Source of the DNA: a bacterium
GTDB lineage: Bacteria > Babelota > Babeliae > Babelales > JABDEC01
NCBI GenBank assembly: GCA_947481115.1
Contig: CANKEI010000010.1
Span: forward strand, 1-21,456
Reading direction: 5' to 3'
DNA: 21,456 nucleotides
In this document: in pieces, positions 14,395-21,456 of the stretch
How the letters are laid out: the number at the start of each line of letters is the position of its first letter
Position numbering within the stretch: position 1 is the stretch's first letter
Translations under genes and position numbers: made by a program
Notes under the pieces: model-generated
The model's input: the letters and a program-made list of their open reading frames with translations, nothing else
What the model was told of the DNA's origin: nothing
Databases searched by the model: none

Positions 14395-15624
14395 ATGGTG
14401 GGGGGTAGGGTGACAAAGTATTACTTATATTTAATGGGCCTACTCTGGCTATCTGGGTTACAGGCCAATTTAACAGTCGACAGATTTTTTGAACATCTAG
14501 GGCAAAAAACTGATAAGTTGGTGTTTTATTTTCATGGTATGCCTAAACTTGAGCATACCGTTGCGCCATTACACGATGAGCCGGAACATTATCGGGCTGA
14601 GCGTTTTATTTTTCACAAATTACATTTTGCTAATGACCAAGTTCGTAAGTTATTACTACTAAATAGTAAGGGCTATTATCATAACGGACATCATCAGTGT
14701 TATAAGTTAAAATTTAAGCAGCTGGAAGATGGCCTAGAATTAATTTTGATTTACGATTTACGACAGGTACAATGTGTGGAATATCACAGCTTTAAAGCCA
14801 TTAGTGGGTTTGATGGTTTTCTAATTCAAATTAACCACAAATTAGTGGGCTCTCAAGAGTTAGTTGCATTACAAAATCAAGAAAAACAGCCACCACTAAA
14901 TTTAACTAACCAAAATAAATTAGCTATTAAAAATAGATTAGCGCTGGAAAAATATAAATTAAATCATGAGATTACAATTGGTTTAGATTATGGGCATGGC
15001 GGTACTGATCAAGGGGCCATGGGACTTAGTGCGCAGCCAGAAAAAATTATTACGCGACAAGTTGGTTTTAAATTAAAAAAGCTGTTAGTAGATTTGGGTT
15101 ACAATATTATTGAAACTTGTCCCGATGATCTTAAAATGGATTTAGATGAACGCACTTATTTAATTAACTTTGCTAATAAGCCCGTTGATTTACTGATTTC
15201 AATACATGCTAATTATGCGGCCAACTCAGGGGCGATGGGCTTAGAAACTTTCTTTAGTGATCAGCAGCTATTTAAAACTGTGGTACAAAGTTGCTTGATG
15301 GACCAGTGCCAAAGAAATTCATCTGGTGAAACTAGTAAAAAATTAGCTAATATTGTGCATGAAACAGTTTTGGAGCTGGTTAATCCCAAAATTGGTGGCC
15401 AAGTAATTGGAAATTATAATTTGAAAGATCGTAAAGTGCGTTGTTCGGCCGCGCAAATTTTGTTGGGTGTTGAATGTCCCGCAATTTTAATTGAACTAGG
15501 TTATTTATCTAATCTGCAAGAAGCTAAAAAATTAAATGAGCCGGCATATCAGGAATTTTTAGCGCAGGGTATTGCTCAAGGTGTGGTTAATTTTTTGGCC
15601 GCTTACTCTTCAACTTTTGATTAA
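14395..15624 (+). CDS. Exported N-acetylmuramoyl-L-alanine amidase (Amidase_3, AmiC type)
   Basis: The enzyme cleaves the amide between muramic acid and the stem peptide. The 409-residue protein has a signal peptide (YLYLMGLLWLSGLQA, about 10-24), an N-terminal beta-rich AMIN-like region (about 25-155), a short linker, and the zinc amidase domain from about 194. Zinc ligands are His201 (GLDYGHGGTDQGA), Glu216 (QPEKII) and His271 (LLISIHANY). The catalytic glutamate is Glu367 (AILIELGYLSN). All key residues are present. The start at 14395 is supported by AGGTGGG a few bases upstream; an in-frame GTG at 14410 is a weaker alternative. Its 3' end overlaps the convergent TPR lipoprotein gene by 38 bases. 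Confidence 0.92.
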   Translation: MVGGRVTKYYLYLMGLLWLSGLQANLTVDRFFEHLGQKTDKLVFYFHGMPKLEHTVAPLHDEPEHYRAERFIFHKLHFANDQVRKLLLLNSKGYYHNGHHQCYKLKFKQLEDGLELILIYDLRQVQCVEYHSFKAISGFDGFLIQINHKLVGSQELVALQNQEKQPPLNLTNQNKLAIKNRLALEKYKLNHEITIGLDYGHGGTDQGAMGLSAQPEKIITRQVGFKLKKLLVDLGYNIIETCPDDLKMDLDERTYLINFANKPVDLLISIHANYAANSGAMGLETFFSDQQLFKTVVQSCLMDQCQRNSSGETSKKLANIVHETVLELVNPKIGGQVIGNYNLKDRKVRCSAAQILLGVECPAILIELGYLSNLQEAKKLNEPAYQEFLAQGIAQGVVNFLAAYSSTFD

Positions 15625-16258
15625 GCTGTTCTAGTAACTCTAAAGCTGCTTGATGTTCCGGCATTTGACCAATTAATTCCATAATAGTTTTACGCGCCAA
15701 TTCCCATTCACCCATTTCCATGAGCGTAATAGTTAAATAATAATACGCATCAATGTAATCATTAGCGATTCTAATCGCACTATTAAAGGCATGTGCGGCT
15801 TTATTAAATGCTTTACGATTTAAATTCAAGAGTCCAATATTAAACCAAGCTACTTCTGGAGATAGATAATGTTTGTTGTTAATCAACTGTTGCCAGACTT
15901 TTTCAGCTTGATTCAATTTGCCCATGTTTATCAGTAAACAGGCATAATTATTTAAAGCATCAGTTTGTAAAGTCTCGGGATAACTTTTATCTTTAATTAT
16001 TTTTTCAAAAAGTGCTAAACTCTCTGTATATTCTTTAGTTTGATATAATAAAGTAGCCTTAAAGATCAAAGCCCGGGGAATTACTTGTTCGGCTAGTGAT
16101 TTTTCTAATAGATCTAAAGCTTCGCGGGGATTCTTTTCGGCAGCTTCTAAAGCTTGATGATAATAATTATTGGCTAAGTTGCTGCGATCTTTTTTAGCAG
16201 TGCAGCCAGTTAAAATACAGCTTAAAAGTAATAAAATTTGTGGAAATTTAGTTTTCAT
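15587..16258 (-). CDS. TPR-repeat lipoprotein
   Basis: The 223-residue product starts MKTKFPQILLLLSCILTGCTAK. Its lipobox LTGC makes Cys19 the likely lipidated residue. A GTG two codons upstream (16264) is an alternative start; neither has a good ribosome-binding site. The rest is tandem TPR-like helical pairs (NYYHQALEAAEKNPREALDLLEKSL; AEVWFNIG-type signature AWFNIGLLNLNRKAFNKAAHAFNSAI; DAYYYLTITLMEMGEWELARKTI). TPR lipoproteins such as PilF or NlpI scaffold envelope complexes, including pilus assembly and wall hydrolases. Which applies here is not shown, though the amidase next door makes a wall-related scaffold attractive. It diverges from dnaA. Confidence 0.8.
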   Translation of the reverse strand: MKTKFPQILLLLSCILTGCTAKKDRSNLANNYYHQALEAAEKNPREALDLLEKSLAEQVIPRALIFKATLLYQTKEYTESLALFEKIIKDKSYPETLQTDALNNYACLLINMGKLNQAEKVWQQLINNKHYLSPEVAWFNIGLLNLNRKAFNKAAHAFNSAIRIANDYIDAYYYLTITLMEMGEWELARKTIMELIGQMPEHQAALELLEQLNQKLKSKRPKN

Positions 16259-16377
16259 GTTCACATCTAGTAAATGGCCGGTTACATTAGATCATATAAT
16301 TTTAGATCTTGAAATTTTATAACAAGTAATTACATAACAAATTTTAACGAATAAATCGAGTAAGCGAGTAAATTTTT

Positions 16378-17925
16378 GTGCTAAGTGCGATTTGGGAAGA
16401 ATTTTTAAACATTGCGAAAGATGAAGCTGGTAGTCGGGTCGTAGAGACTTGGTTAAAAGCTTTGTCGATTGCAAATTGGGATACTCGTCAAAAAACTATT
16501 TTTTTGCGGGCACCTAATAACTTTGTTAAAGATTGGGTTAACACGCACTATTTAGAATTATTACGTTTAAATTTAGGCCGATTATTAAATGTGCAAGATC
16601 TAAAAGTAGTTTTGACTAATTTAGAGCAATCAGAGCAGCCGGAATTAATTTTAGATAAGTTTGGTGTAAATCCAGCCAATAATTTATCCGAAAATATAAT
16701 CCCAAATAATAATTATAATAAAAATAATAATAATAGTAGTAAGCATAAATCCACTAAGCCTAGTTATAATAATACTAATTATAGTAGTATTAATAGTAAC
16801 GTTACTAGCTCTAATATTATTAGCACCAATAGCAGCAATATTACTCCGGCTAAAATTGTGCGCAAACGAACTGATCATAGTCAGTTAGCGCAAGCACAAC
16901 GTGGCACGCCGGTAAATAGTGCTTATCGGTTCGACAATTTTATTATTGGGTCGAATAATACTTTGGCGCATGCGGCCGCGCAAGCCGTGGCGCGGCATCC
17001 GGGGGAATTATATAATCCATTGTTTATTTATGGTAATTCTGGCTTAGGTAAAACCCACTTATTGCATGCAATTGGAAACGAAATCAAGCAACATAATCCT
17101 CAGATTTCAGTTTTATATCAGACTACAGACAGATTTGTATCAGAGTTTATTAGTGCGATTAGATTTAATAAAGTATTTGCTTTTAAAGAAAAATATCGCG
17201 CTATCGATGTACTTTTAATCGACGATATTCAGTTTATTTCCAATAAAGATCAAACTCAGGAAGCGTTTTTCCATATATTTAATGCGCTCTATGAAGCACG
17301 TAAGCAGATTATTTTAACTAGTGATACTTATCCTAGTGACATGACAGGCTTAACAGACAGATTACGTTCGCGCTTAGAATGGGGTCTGATTACTGATATT
17401 CATGCGCCAGCGCTGGAAACTAAAATTGCGATTTTAAAGAAAAAAGCCGAACAGCATCATGAAATTCTTTCAGATGAAATCGCCTGTTTTATTGCTGCGC
17501 GAGAAGTAGTTAATATTCGTGAGCTAGAAGGGGTTTTGGTGCGAGTTTTAGCTTTTGCGAATTTAACTAACCAGCAATTATCATTAGAGTTGGCCCAAAA
17601 AGTATTAGGATCGTTAGCGCAAAAAACCGTTGTAATGCCTACGACACTAGAGCGCATAGTCAATTCTGTAAGTAAATATTTTGCCCATGACTTAACCGTT
17701 TTGCGCTCAGATCATCGTGGCAAAGATGTAGTATTTGCGCGGCAAGTAGCGATGTATATGATGAAACAGCTGACTGATAAGTCACTACGTGAGATTGGTT
17801 TATATTTAAATCGTAAAGATCATACTACCGTGTCACATGCGATCGATAAAATTTCAGTTAGACTAAAAACAGATTCGCAATTACAGCAGCAGATTGACCA
17901 GTTAATTCACGAAGTTAACAGTTAA
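16378..17925 (+). CDS. dnaA: Chromosomal replication initiator DnaA
   Basis: The 515-residue protein has all four DnaA domains. Domain I is at about 1-80 (WEEFLNIAKDEAGSRVVETWLKAL). Domain II is a long Asn/Ser-rich low-complexity linker (about 98-158). Domain III is AAA+: Walker A GNSGLGKTHLL (219-229), Walker B VLLIDDIQF (278-286), sensor 1 ILTSD (312-316), and an Arg-rich LRSRLEWGL box (329-337). Domain IV contains the DnaA-box recognition signature (NRKDHTTVSHAI, about 478-489). It initiates replication by melting oriC. The start is GTG at 16378 with no clear Shine-Dalgarno. No dnaN follows, and no TTATCCACA-type boxes were seen in the flanking intergenic regions, so this is probably not next to oriC. 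Confidence 0.95.
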   Translation: MLSAIWEEFLNIAKDEAGSRVVETWLKALSIANWDTRQKTIFLRAPNNFVKDWVNTHYLELLRLNLGRLLNVQDLKVVLTNLEQSEQPELILDKFGVNPANNLSENIIPNNNYNKNNNNSSKHKSTKPSYNNTNYSSINSNVTSSNIISTNSSNITPAKIVRKRTDHSQLAQAQRGTPVNSAYRFDNFIIGSNNTLAHAAAQAVARHPGELYNPLFIYGNSGLGKTHLLHAIGNEIKQHNPQISVLYQTTDRFVSEFISAIRFNKVFAFKEKYRAIDVLLIDDIQFISNKDQTQEAFFHIFNALYEARKQIILTSDTYPSDMTGLTDRLRSRLEWGLITDIHAPALETKIAILKKKAEQHHEILSDEIACFIAAREVVNIRELEGVLVRVLAFANLTNQQLSLELAQKVLGSLAQKTVVMPTTLERIVNSVSKYFAHDLTVLRSDHRGKDVVFARQVAMYMMKQLTDKSLREIGLYLNRKDHTTVSHAIDKISVRLKTDSQLQQQIDQLIHEVNS

Positions 17926-17971
17926 TTCGCAGCTAAAATTGCGTTGAACTAAATGAAAACTATCGCGCTAT

Positions 17972-18394
17972 TCACCAAACTGGTTTCCTACACCCGTGAT
18001 AATAGATAGCAATCACAGTACATACTAGTATAACTTCTTTTAGGGATAACCCAGGACTAGGATTAGTTGGTAATCTAGTGCTACGAGGGCGATCGGGTAC
18101 AGCATCAATTTGGCTAGCGCTTACCGTAACTGGTATCGGCAATTGGACAGGTCTAAAAACAATTTCGGGGCTAATGGTACGTTCTGCTGCAGGTGGTGTG
18201 CCAATTCTAAATGTGGGACTTGTGCGAGCTGGCGCAGCTGTAGCAACTGAATTTGAGCTATTTATTGGGTAATTTACAGTAGAATTAACAGTGCTAAAAG
18301 CTGATCTGGGGCGCTCTATAGCAGCTAATTTAAGATTGGTCCATAAAATTGCTAAATTTGCAGCTAAAAAAGTGATTAGAACTAGCTTGCGCAA
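17972..18394 (-). CDS. Small exported protein with C-terminal membrane helix, unknown function
   Basis: No family is recognised. The 140-residue product starts at a TTG preceded by AGGGGA about eight bases away (minus strand). There is a signal segment (MRKLVLITFLAANLAILWTN), then a Pro/Ser/Thr/Arg-rich, probably disordered stretch (about 28-115), and a hydrophobic helix near the C-terminus (LKEVILVCTVIAIYYHGCRK, about 117-136). This layout recurs in the other small exported genes here. A plus-strand frame of 64 codons (18078-18272) overlaps it, but the minus-strand reading has the signal peptide and is preferred. It converges with dnaA, 46 bases apart. Confidence 0.58.
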   Translation of the reverse strand: MRKLVLITFLAANLAILWTNLKLAAIERPRSAFSTVNSTVNYPINSSNSVATAAPARTSPTFRIGTPPAAERTISPEIVFRPVQLPIPVTVSASQIDAVPDRPRSTRLPTNPSPGLSLKEVILVCTVIAIYYHGCRKPVW

Positions 18395-18485
18395 TACTAT
18401 ATTCCCCTATTTATAAGAGCAACTTAATTTTTTCAAGCTATTTTATCACAGCAGTATTTTGCAACAATTTAGTGATTTCTCTAAT

Positions 18486-20157
18486 CAAAGTTATATTTAT
18501 TAAAATTCTGGTAATCTAAAATTATTAAAAATTTTGGATTATAAAGATTTAGAGATTTTAGCTAAGAGATTTAAAAATGTTGCAAAAATTACCAGTTTCC
18601 CAGAGTGTATTCAGTAAGTTGCGTACTGCAAACTATTTGTATATCGATAAAACTAGCTATGTTTATCAAATGTTAACTTCTGGCGGGCAGTATTATTTTT
18701 TGGCTAGACCGCGTCGCTTTGGCAAATCACTACTAATATCGACACTTTACGAAGCATTAATCGGTAACAAAGCGTTATTTACAGATTTATTTATTGCCAA
18801 TAGTGATTATGATTGGCAGCCACACGGAGTAATTAAGCTCGATTTATCTATGCTAGGTATAGAAGACGGGCTTAGTTTGAAAGTTGGTATTTGTACGGTT
18901 TTAACTAACATTATTGATCAACATGAACTAAAAATCACACTTAATTTTTCTAATCCATCACTAGCGTTTCAACAAGTGGCACAAGCTTTACATGCAAAAT
19001 TTGGTCGTGTGGCAATTTTAATTGATGAATATGACAGTCCGATATTGCATGCTATAGATGATCCTAAGCGTGCAATTGAAATTAGAGACGGGCTTCAATT
19101 TATTTTTAAAACGATTAAAGGCATTAATGAAATAATCGATTTTATGTTTATTACTGGTGTGACTTCATTTTCTAAAGCCGGCTTATTTTCAGGTTTAAAT
19201 AATTTAAAGATATTAACTCTGAATTCAAAATATGGGGCGATGTGTGGCTATACCGATGCTGAAATTGACCACTATTTTACGCCGTATTTAGTTGATTGGG
19301 CCCAAAAAACTAATAGCAGTGTGGTTGTGCTACGGGAGCAGTTACGAGATTGGTATAACGGATATCGGTTTAGTGAAGCTGCATTAACTGTGTATAATCC
19401 TTTTTCCATAACTAATGCTATTGAAGAAAATAAATTTCAAAATTTTTTGATACAGTCAGGCGCGCCAACATTCTTAATTAATGAGCTGAAAAAGAAATAC
19501 CGGGCTTCCGAGTATCAACTATTAAATCCGGAAAAATTTGAAATCAATCATAGTGCTTTAGGCGCTTTTGATATTGGACAGATATCATTACCAGCGTTAA
19601 TGTTTCAAACAGGTTATTTAACTATCGCTAGCTATGATGCCGATCCAGATATTTATCATTTAGGTTACCCTAATCAAGAAGTACGGACTGCTGCGCAAAA
19701 TTATTTATTAGCAATTTTTACGGCCACAGAGGCCTCTGAGATTAGAGGGATTGCAGGCCAATTGCGAACGGCTTGGAATAATAGAGATCTTGATGAAGCA
19801 TTGGCGATTTTACGTATGCTATTTGCTAATGTGCCATATCCTTTACATGTTAAATTAGAAAGTTTTTATCACAGTTTACTGCAAATGATTTGCATTACGG
19901 CCAATATTAAAACCCAGTCTGAGTATAATACTAGTCATGGTCGCGTAGATCTAGTTATGGATCTACCCAAAGTAATTTATATTGTCGAAATTAAGCTTAA
20001 CGAATCGGCCCAAATTGCTTTGCAGCAAATTATTGATAAACGTTATTATGAGCCATTTATAAATTCAGGTAAGCCAATTATGCTGCTGGGTTTAAATTTT
20101 AGTAAAACTACTGATGATTTTGAACTAACGCATGATTATCAAAGTCTAAATCTATAG
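18486..20157 (+). repeat. Inverted gene repeat, right arm (pairs with 9403-11059)
   Basis: The arm comprises an upstream block (18487-18534) nearly identical to 11005-11057 on the opposite strand, then the paralogous AAA/PD-(D/E)XK gene. The two arms point away from the intervening 7.4 kb and were evidently duplicated together with their promoter region. Confidence 0.78.
18577..20157 (+). CDS. AAA-ATPase-like / PD-(D/E)XK nuclease-like protein, copy 2
   Basis: The 526-residue paralogue of the gene at 9403-10989 keeps the same motifs: ARPRRFGKSLL (Walker A-like, 43-53), VAILIDEYDSPIL (Walker B-like, 145-157), SFSKAGLFSGLNNL, and the nuclease-like core Asp458 with Glu471-Ile-Lys473. Divergence from copy 1 is spread over the whole length, with no frameshift, so both copies seem to be maintained as working genes rather than decaying. 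AAGAGA lies before the ATG at 18577, as in copy 1. Downstream of the stop the two copies share nothing evident. Biological role unknown; association with mobile or host-interaction gene content is a family-level observation. Confidence 0.88.
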   Translation: MLQKLPVSQSVFSKLRTANYLYIDKTSYVYQMLTSGGQYYFLARPRRFGKSLLISTLYEALIGNKALFTDLFIANSDYDWQPHGVIKLDLSMLGIEDGLSLKVGICTVLTNIIDQHELKITLNFSNPSLAFQQVAQALHAKFGRVAILIDEYDSPILHAIDDPKRAIEIRDGLQFIFKTIKGINEIIDFMFITGVTSFSKAGLFSGLNNLKILTLNSKYGAMCGYTDAEIDHYFTPYLVDWAQKTNSSVVVLREQLRDWYNGYRFSEAALTVYNPFSITNAIEENKFQNFLIQSGAPTFLINELKKKYRASEYQLLNPEKFEINHSALGAFDIGQISLPALMFQTGYLTIASYDADPDIYHLGYPNQEVRTAAQNYLLAIFTATEASEIRGIAGQLRTAWNNRDLDEALAILRMLFANVPYPLHVKLESFYHSLLQMICITANIKTQSEYNTSHGRVDLVMDLPKVIYIVEIKLNESAQIALQQIIDKRYYEPFINSGKPIMLLGLNFSKTTDDFELTHDYQSLNL

Positions 20158-20295
20158 CGACCGTATTCTTTCGATTGCGCTACGCTATCCTTGGTGCATA
20201 AAGACAGTTTTGGAGGCCAATTTTTCAGTTAAGCCTGTGATTTTTAGTTTAAAATCATTGCATTTAGCTTGGCTGCTTTGCTAGACGCTGGTTTT

Positions 20296-20808
20296 TTAAC
20301 GTTTATCAGAAATTGGTACTTTAGCGACACTTTTTATACCGCTAAAATTGGGCATGAGTTTAACATTGCAAACTAATGGTGTAATTTTTCTGGTGGCATA
20401 CAACTTGAAAGATGTGTCTTTTTGATAAGAATCAGGTACTCTAGCCCGTCTTTTTAGTAATCCAATACAAGAGAATGCAATTTGATATTTAATGGTGCTT
20501 TTGGTTGTTTCTGGCAAATCTAGATATATTTTGGTAGCTAAAGTGGCAGTTGCAGCTAACCCAGCGCCAGCAACGGCACCATATTTAGCTAATTTTTTAA
20601 CACCAGCAGGATGTTTGGCAACTATTTTAACAGATTTAATTGTAGCAGTAACATTAGCCATACTCCAAGCTGGGGTATTAATTAATAATCCAGCTAAGCT
20701 CACTAAGCTTAAAATTAAGTAGCCTGTGGATAGTTTTACTGACTTAGTTTGGGGTTTAGACTGTAATTTAGATTTAATTTTAGTTTTAAAATTTTTTAAA
20801 TTTAACAT
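20296..20808 (-). CDS. Small exported/membrane protein, unknown function
   Basis: I do not recognise this protein. The ATG at 20823 is a possible start, but GGAG lies nine bases before the in-frame ATG at 20808, the same arrangement as in the ankyrin gene (ATGGAGG followed by a second ATG). I therefore take 20808, giving 170 residues. The N-terminus is very basic (MLNLKNFKTKIKSKLQSK), then a signal or membrane segment (GYLILSLVSLAGLLINTPAWSMA, about 29-51) and a second Ala/Gly-rich helix (YGAVAGAGLAATATLATKIYL, about 75-95). The C-terminal part is basic with two Cys (FSCIGLLKRRARV, PLVCNVKL). An upstream element with a 9-base G-run precedes it. Confidence 0.62.
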   Translation of the reverse strand: MLNLKNFKTKIKSKLQSKPQTKSVKLSTGYLILSLVSLAGLLINTPAWSMANVTATIKSVKIVAKHPAGVKKLAKYGAVAGAGLAATATLATKIYLDLPETTKSTIKYQIAFSCIGLLKRRARVPDSYQKDTSFKLYATRKITPLVCNVKLMPNFSGIKSVAKVPISDKR

Positions 20809-20844
20809 AATATAACGCTCCATTTTTAACCTATAACTCTCTAT

Positions 20845-20897
20845 TTATAGTACTTATCTTACCAAGGCTTAAACTAAAGCACAAAAGCCCCCCCCCT
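20845..20897 (-). promoter_or_regulatory. Shared upstream element, copy 3, with nine-base G-run
   Basis: Read on the minus strand: nine G (20896-20888), then CTTTTGTGCTTTA. It includes TTGTGC (20884-20879), a 17-base spacer with imperfect GCTT/AAGC symmetry, and TAAGAT (20861-20856). It shares the 10-base string TTGTGCTTTA with copy 1, and the G-run followed by a TTTG box with copy 2. The TTGTGC-17-TAAGAT spacing is right for a promoter of the gene at 20808. Confidence 0.45.
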
Positions 20898-20942
20898 AAA
20901 GCTACGAAGTACAGGGCCACCATATTTATCGTGAGAACTGTA

Positions 20943-20988
20943 TATACCTGACCGATCTAGCAGTGCTATGCCATATCGGGCAGGTATA
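20943..20988. repeat. Intergenic hairpin (14-bp stem, one mismatch)
   Basis: TATACCTGACCGAT (20943-20956) pairs with ATCGGGCAGGTATA (20975-20988), with a single A/G mismatch, around an 18-base loop. No T-tract follows, so it is not a standard terminator. It sits 65 bases before the AlbA_2 gene and could be a protein-binding palindrome, a leader structure or a dispersed repeat. Confidence 0.6.
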
Positions 20989-21052
20989 AGTTCATTTCTA
21001 GACTTATTGGTAATAGAATTATAAATTTAAAGTTATTTAATGAGGGAGAAAA

Positions 21053-21456
21053 ATGAAACTCGCGCAATTAAAAATGTATGCCAAACGTGGCGAATCTAAA
21101 GACCTAGAATTTAAAGCTTCTACGGCAAATTTAAGCGCTGGTATGAAAACAGTTTGCGCTTTTCTGAATAGTGGCCATGATGGCATGGTGATTGTTGGTA
21201 TTAAAGACAATGGGCAAGTTGTAGGTCAAGAAGTTACAGATAAAACTCGTAAAGAAGTAGCTTTTGAAATTAACAAAATAGAACCACATGCAAAAATTGA
21301 AGTAAAATATGTGCGAATAGCTCCCGAACGTTATGCCATTGTCTTATTAGCAAATTCTGACAATCGGGCGCCATATACGTATGATGGGAGACCATGGATG
21401 CGCAATCAATCGACAACGATGCGTATGCCAAAAGAAGAATATATATATTTATATAA
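21053..21456 (+). CDS. AlbA_2 (Schlafen-type) putative DNA/ATP-binding protein (3' partial)
   Basis: The frame from the ATG at 21053 stays open to the window edge (134 codons seen). GAGGGAG at 21042-21048 gives a strong ribosome-binding site. The N-terminus has the AlbA_2 domain: ESKDLEFKAS (about 14-23), a helix with VCAFLNSGHDGMVIVGIKDNGQVVGQ (about 36-61), EINKIEPHAKIEV, and the late block APYTYDGRPWMRNQSTTMRMPKEEY (about 107-131). AlbA_2 domains occur in transcriptional regulators and in helicase-like or defence-associated proteins, usually followed by other domains that are outside this window. The function therefore cannot be narrowed. Confidence 0.82.
   Translation, partial: MKLAQLKMYAKRGESKDLEFKASTANLSAGMKTVCAFLNSGHDGMVIVGIKDNGQVVGQEVTDKTRKEVAFEINKIEPHAKIEVKYVRIAPERYAIVLLANSDNRAPYTYDGRPWMRNQSTTMRMPKEEYIYLY

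Noticed and set aside
15587..15624. 38-bp overlap of convergent amidase and TPR lipoprotein genes as a possible frame error
   Set aside because: Both proteins end naturally after complete domains, so a simple 3' overlap is the better explanation.
16295..16336. TATAAT at 16295-16300 and TTGAAA-16-TACATA at 16309-16336 as dnaA promoters
   Set aside because: The region is almost pure A/T, so such matches are expected; the first has no -35 and the second has a weak -10.
18078..18272. Plus-strand ORF of 64 codons
   Set aside because: It overlaps the minus-strand gene 17972-18394, which has a ribosome-binding site, a signal peptide and a C-terminal membrane helix; the plus-strand frame has none.
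20725..20733. TGTGGATAG, one mismatch from a DnaA box
   Set aside because: It is a single copy inside a coding region; a lone near-match is expected by chance.

Overview
The window is AT-rich bacterial chromosome. It carries an unlinked dnaA (no dnaN beside it), two tRNA-Arg genes, exported serine and cysteine peptidases, an ankyrin-repeat protein, several small exported proteins of unknown function, toxin-antitoxin genes, and two copies of the AAA-ATPase-like/PD-(D/E)XK protein that is expanded in host-associated bacteria. GTG and TTG starts are common, and Asn-rich linkers occur in DnaA and in the NlpC/P60 protein. This fits a host-associated bacterium, possibly Candidatus Dependentiae (TM6). 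That placement is inferred from gene content and style, not demonstrated.

Layout. Bases 1-2583 hold an HtrA/Deg-type protease whose 5' end lies outside the window, a strong terminator, and a TlyA-type rRNA methyltransferase. Bases 2631-3487 hold two near-identical tRNA-Arg genes (anticodons TCG and CCT) bracketing a DUF4160/DUF2442 toxin-antitoxin-like pair. The DUF4160 protein appears to have the C-terminal part of a HigB/RelE-type toxin as its N-terminus, and a decayed second piece of the DUF4160 gene lies beside the first tRNA. Bases 3517-5069 (minus strand) are an AbiEi/AbiEii type IV toxin-antitoxin operon with a third, unrecognised gene and an inverted repeat upstream that looks like an operator. 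Bases 5218-9269 (plus) hold an FAD/NAD(P) oxidoreductase with an odd GC-rich insertion, then three exported or membrane proteins, one with ankyrin repeats.

From 9403 to 20157, two diverged copies (about 70% identical by eye) of an AAA/PD-(D/E)XK gene lie in inverted orientation, each with a conserved upstream segment. They flank about 7.4 kb that holds an NlpC/P60 endopeptidase, a C39-like peptidase, an Amidase_3 N-acetylmuramoyl-L-alanine amidase, a TPR lipoprotein, dnaA and two small exported proteins. The peptidoglycan-hydrolase-like genes suggest a cell-wall remodelling neighbourhood.

The right end holds another small exported protein (minus strand), an intergenic hairpin, and the start of an AlbA_2 (Schlafen-type) protein cut by the window edge. 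A related upstream element (TTGTGC-like box, 16-17 bp containing a small hairpin, TAACCT/TAAGAT box; in two of three cases preceded by a G-run) occurs before three of the exported-protein genes and may be a shared, possibly phase-variable, promoter. No gene-free stretch exceeds 300 bases. No insertion sequence or CRISPR array was seen.
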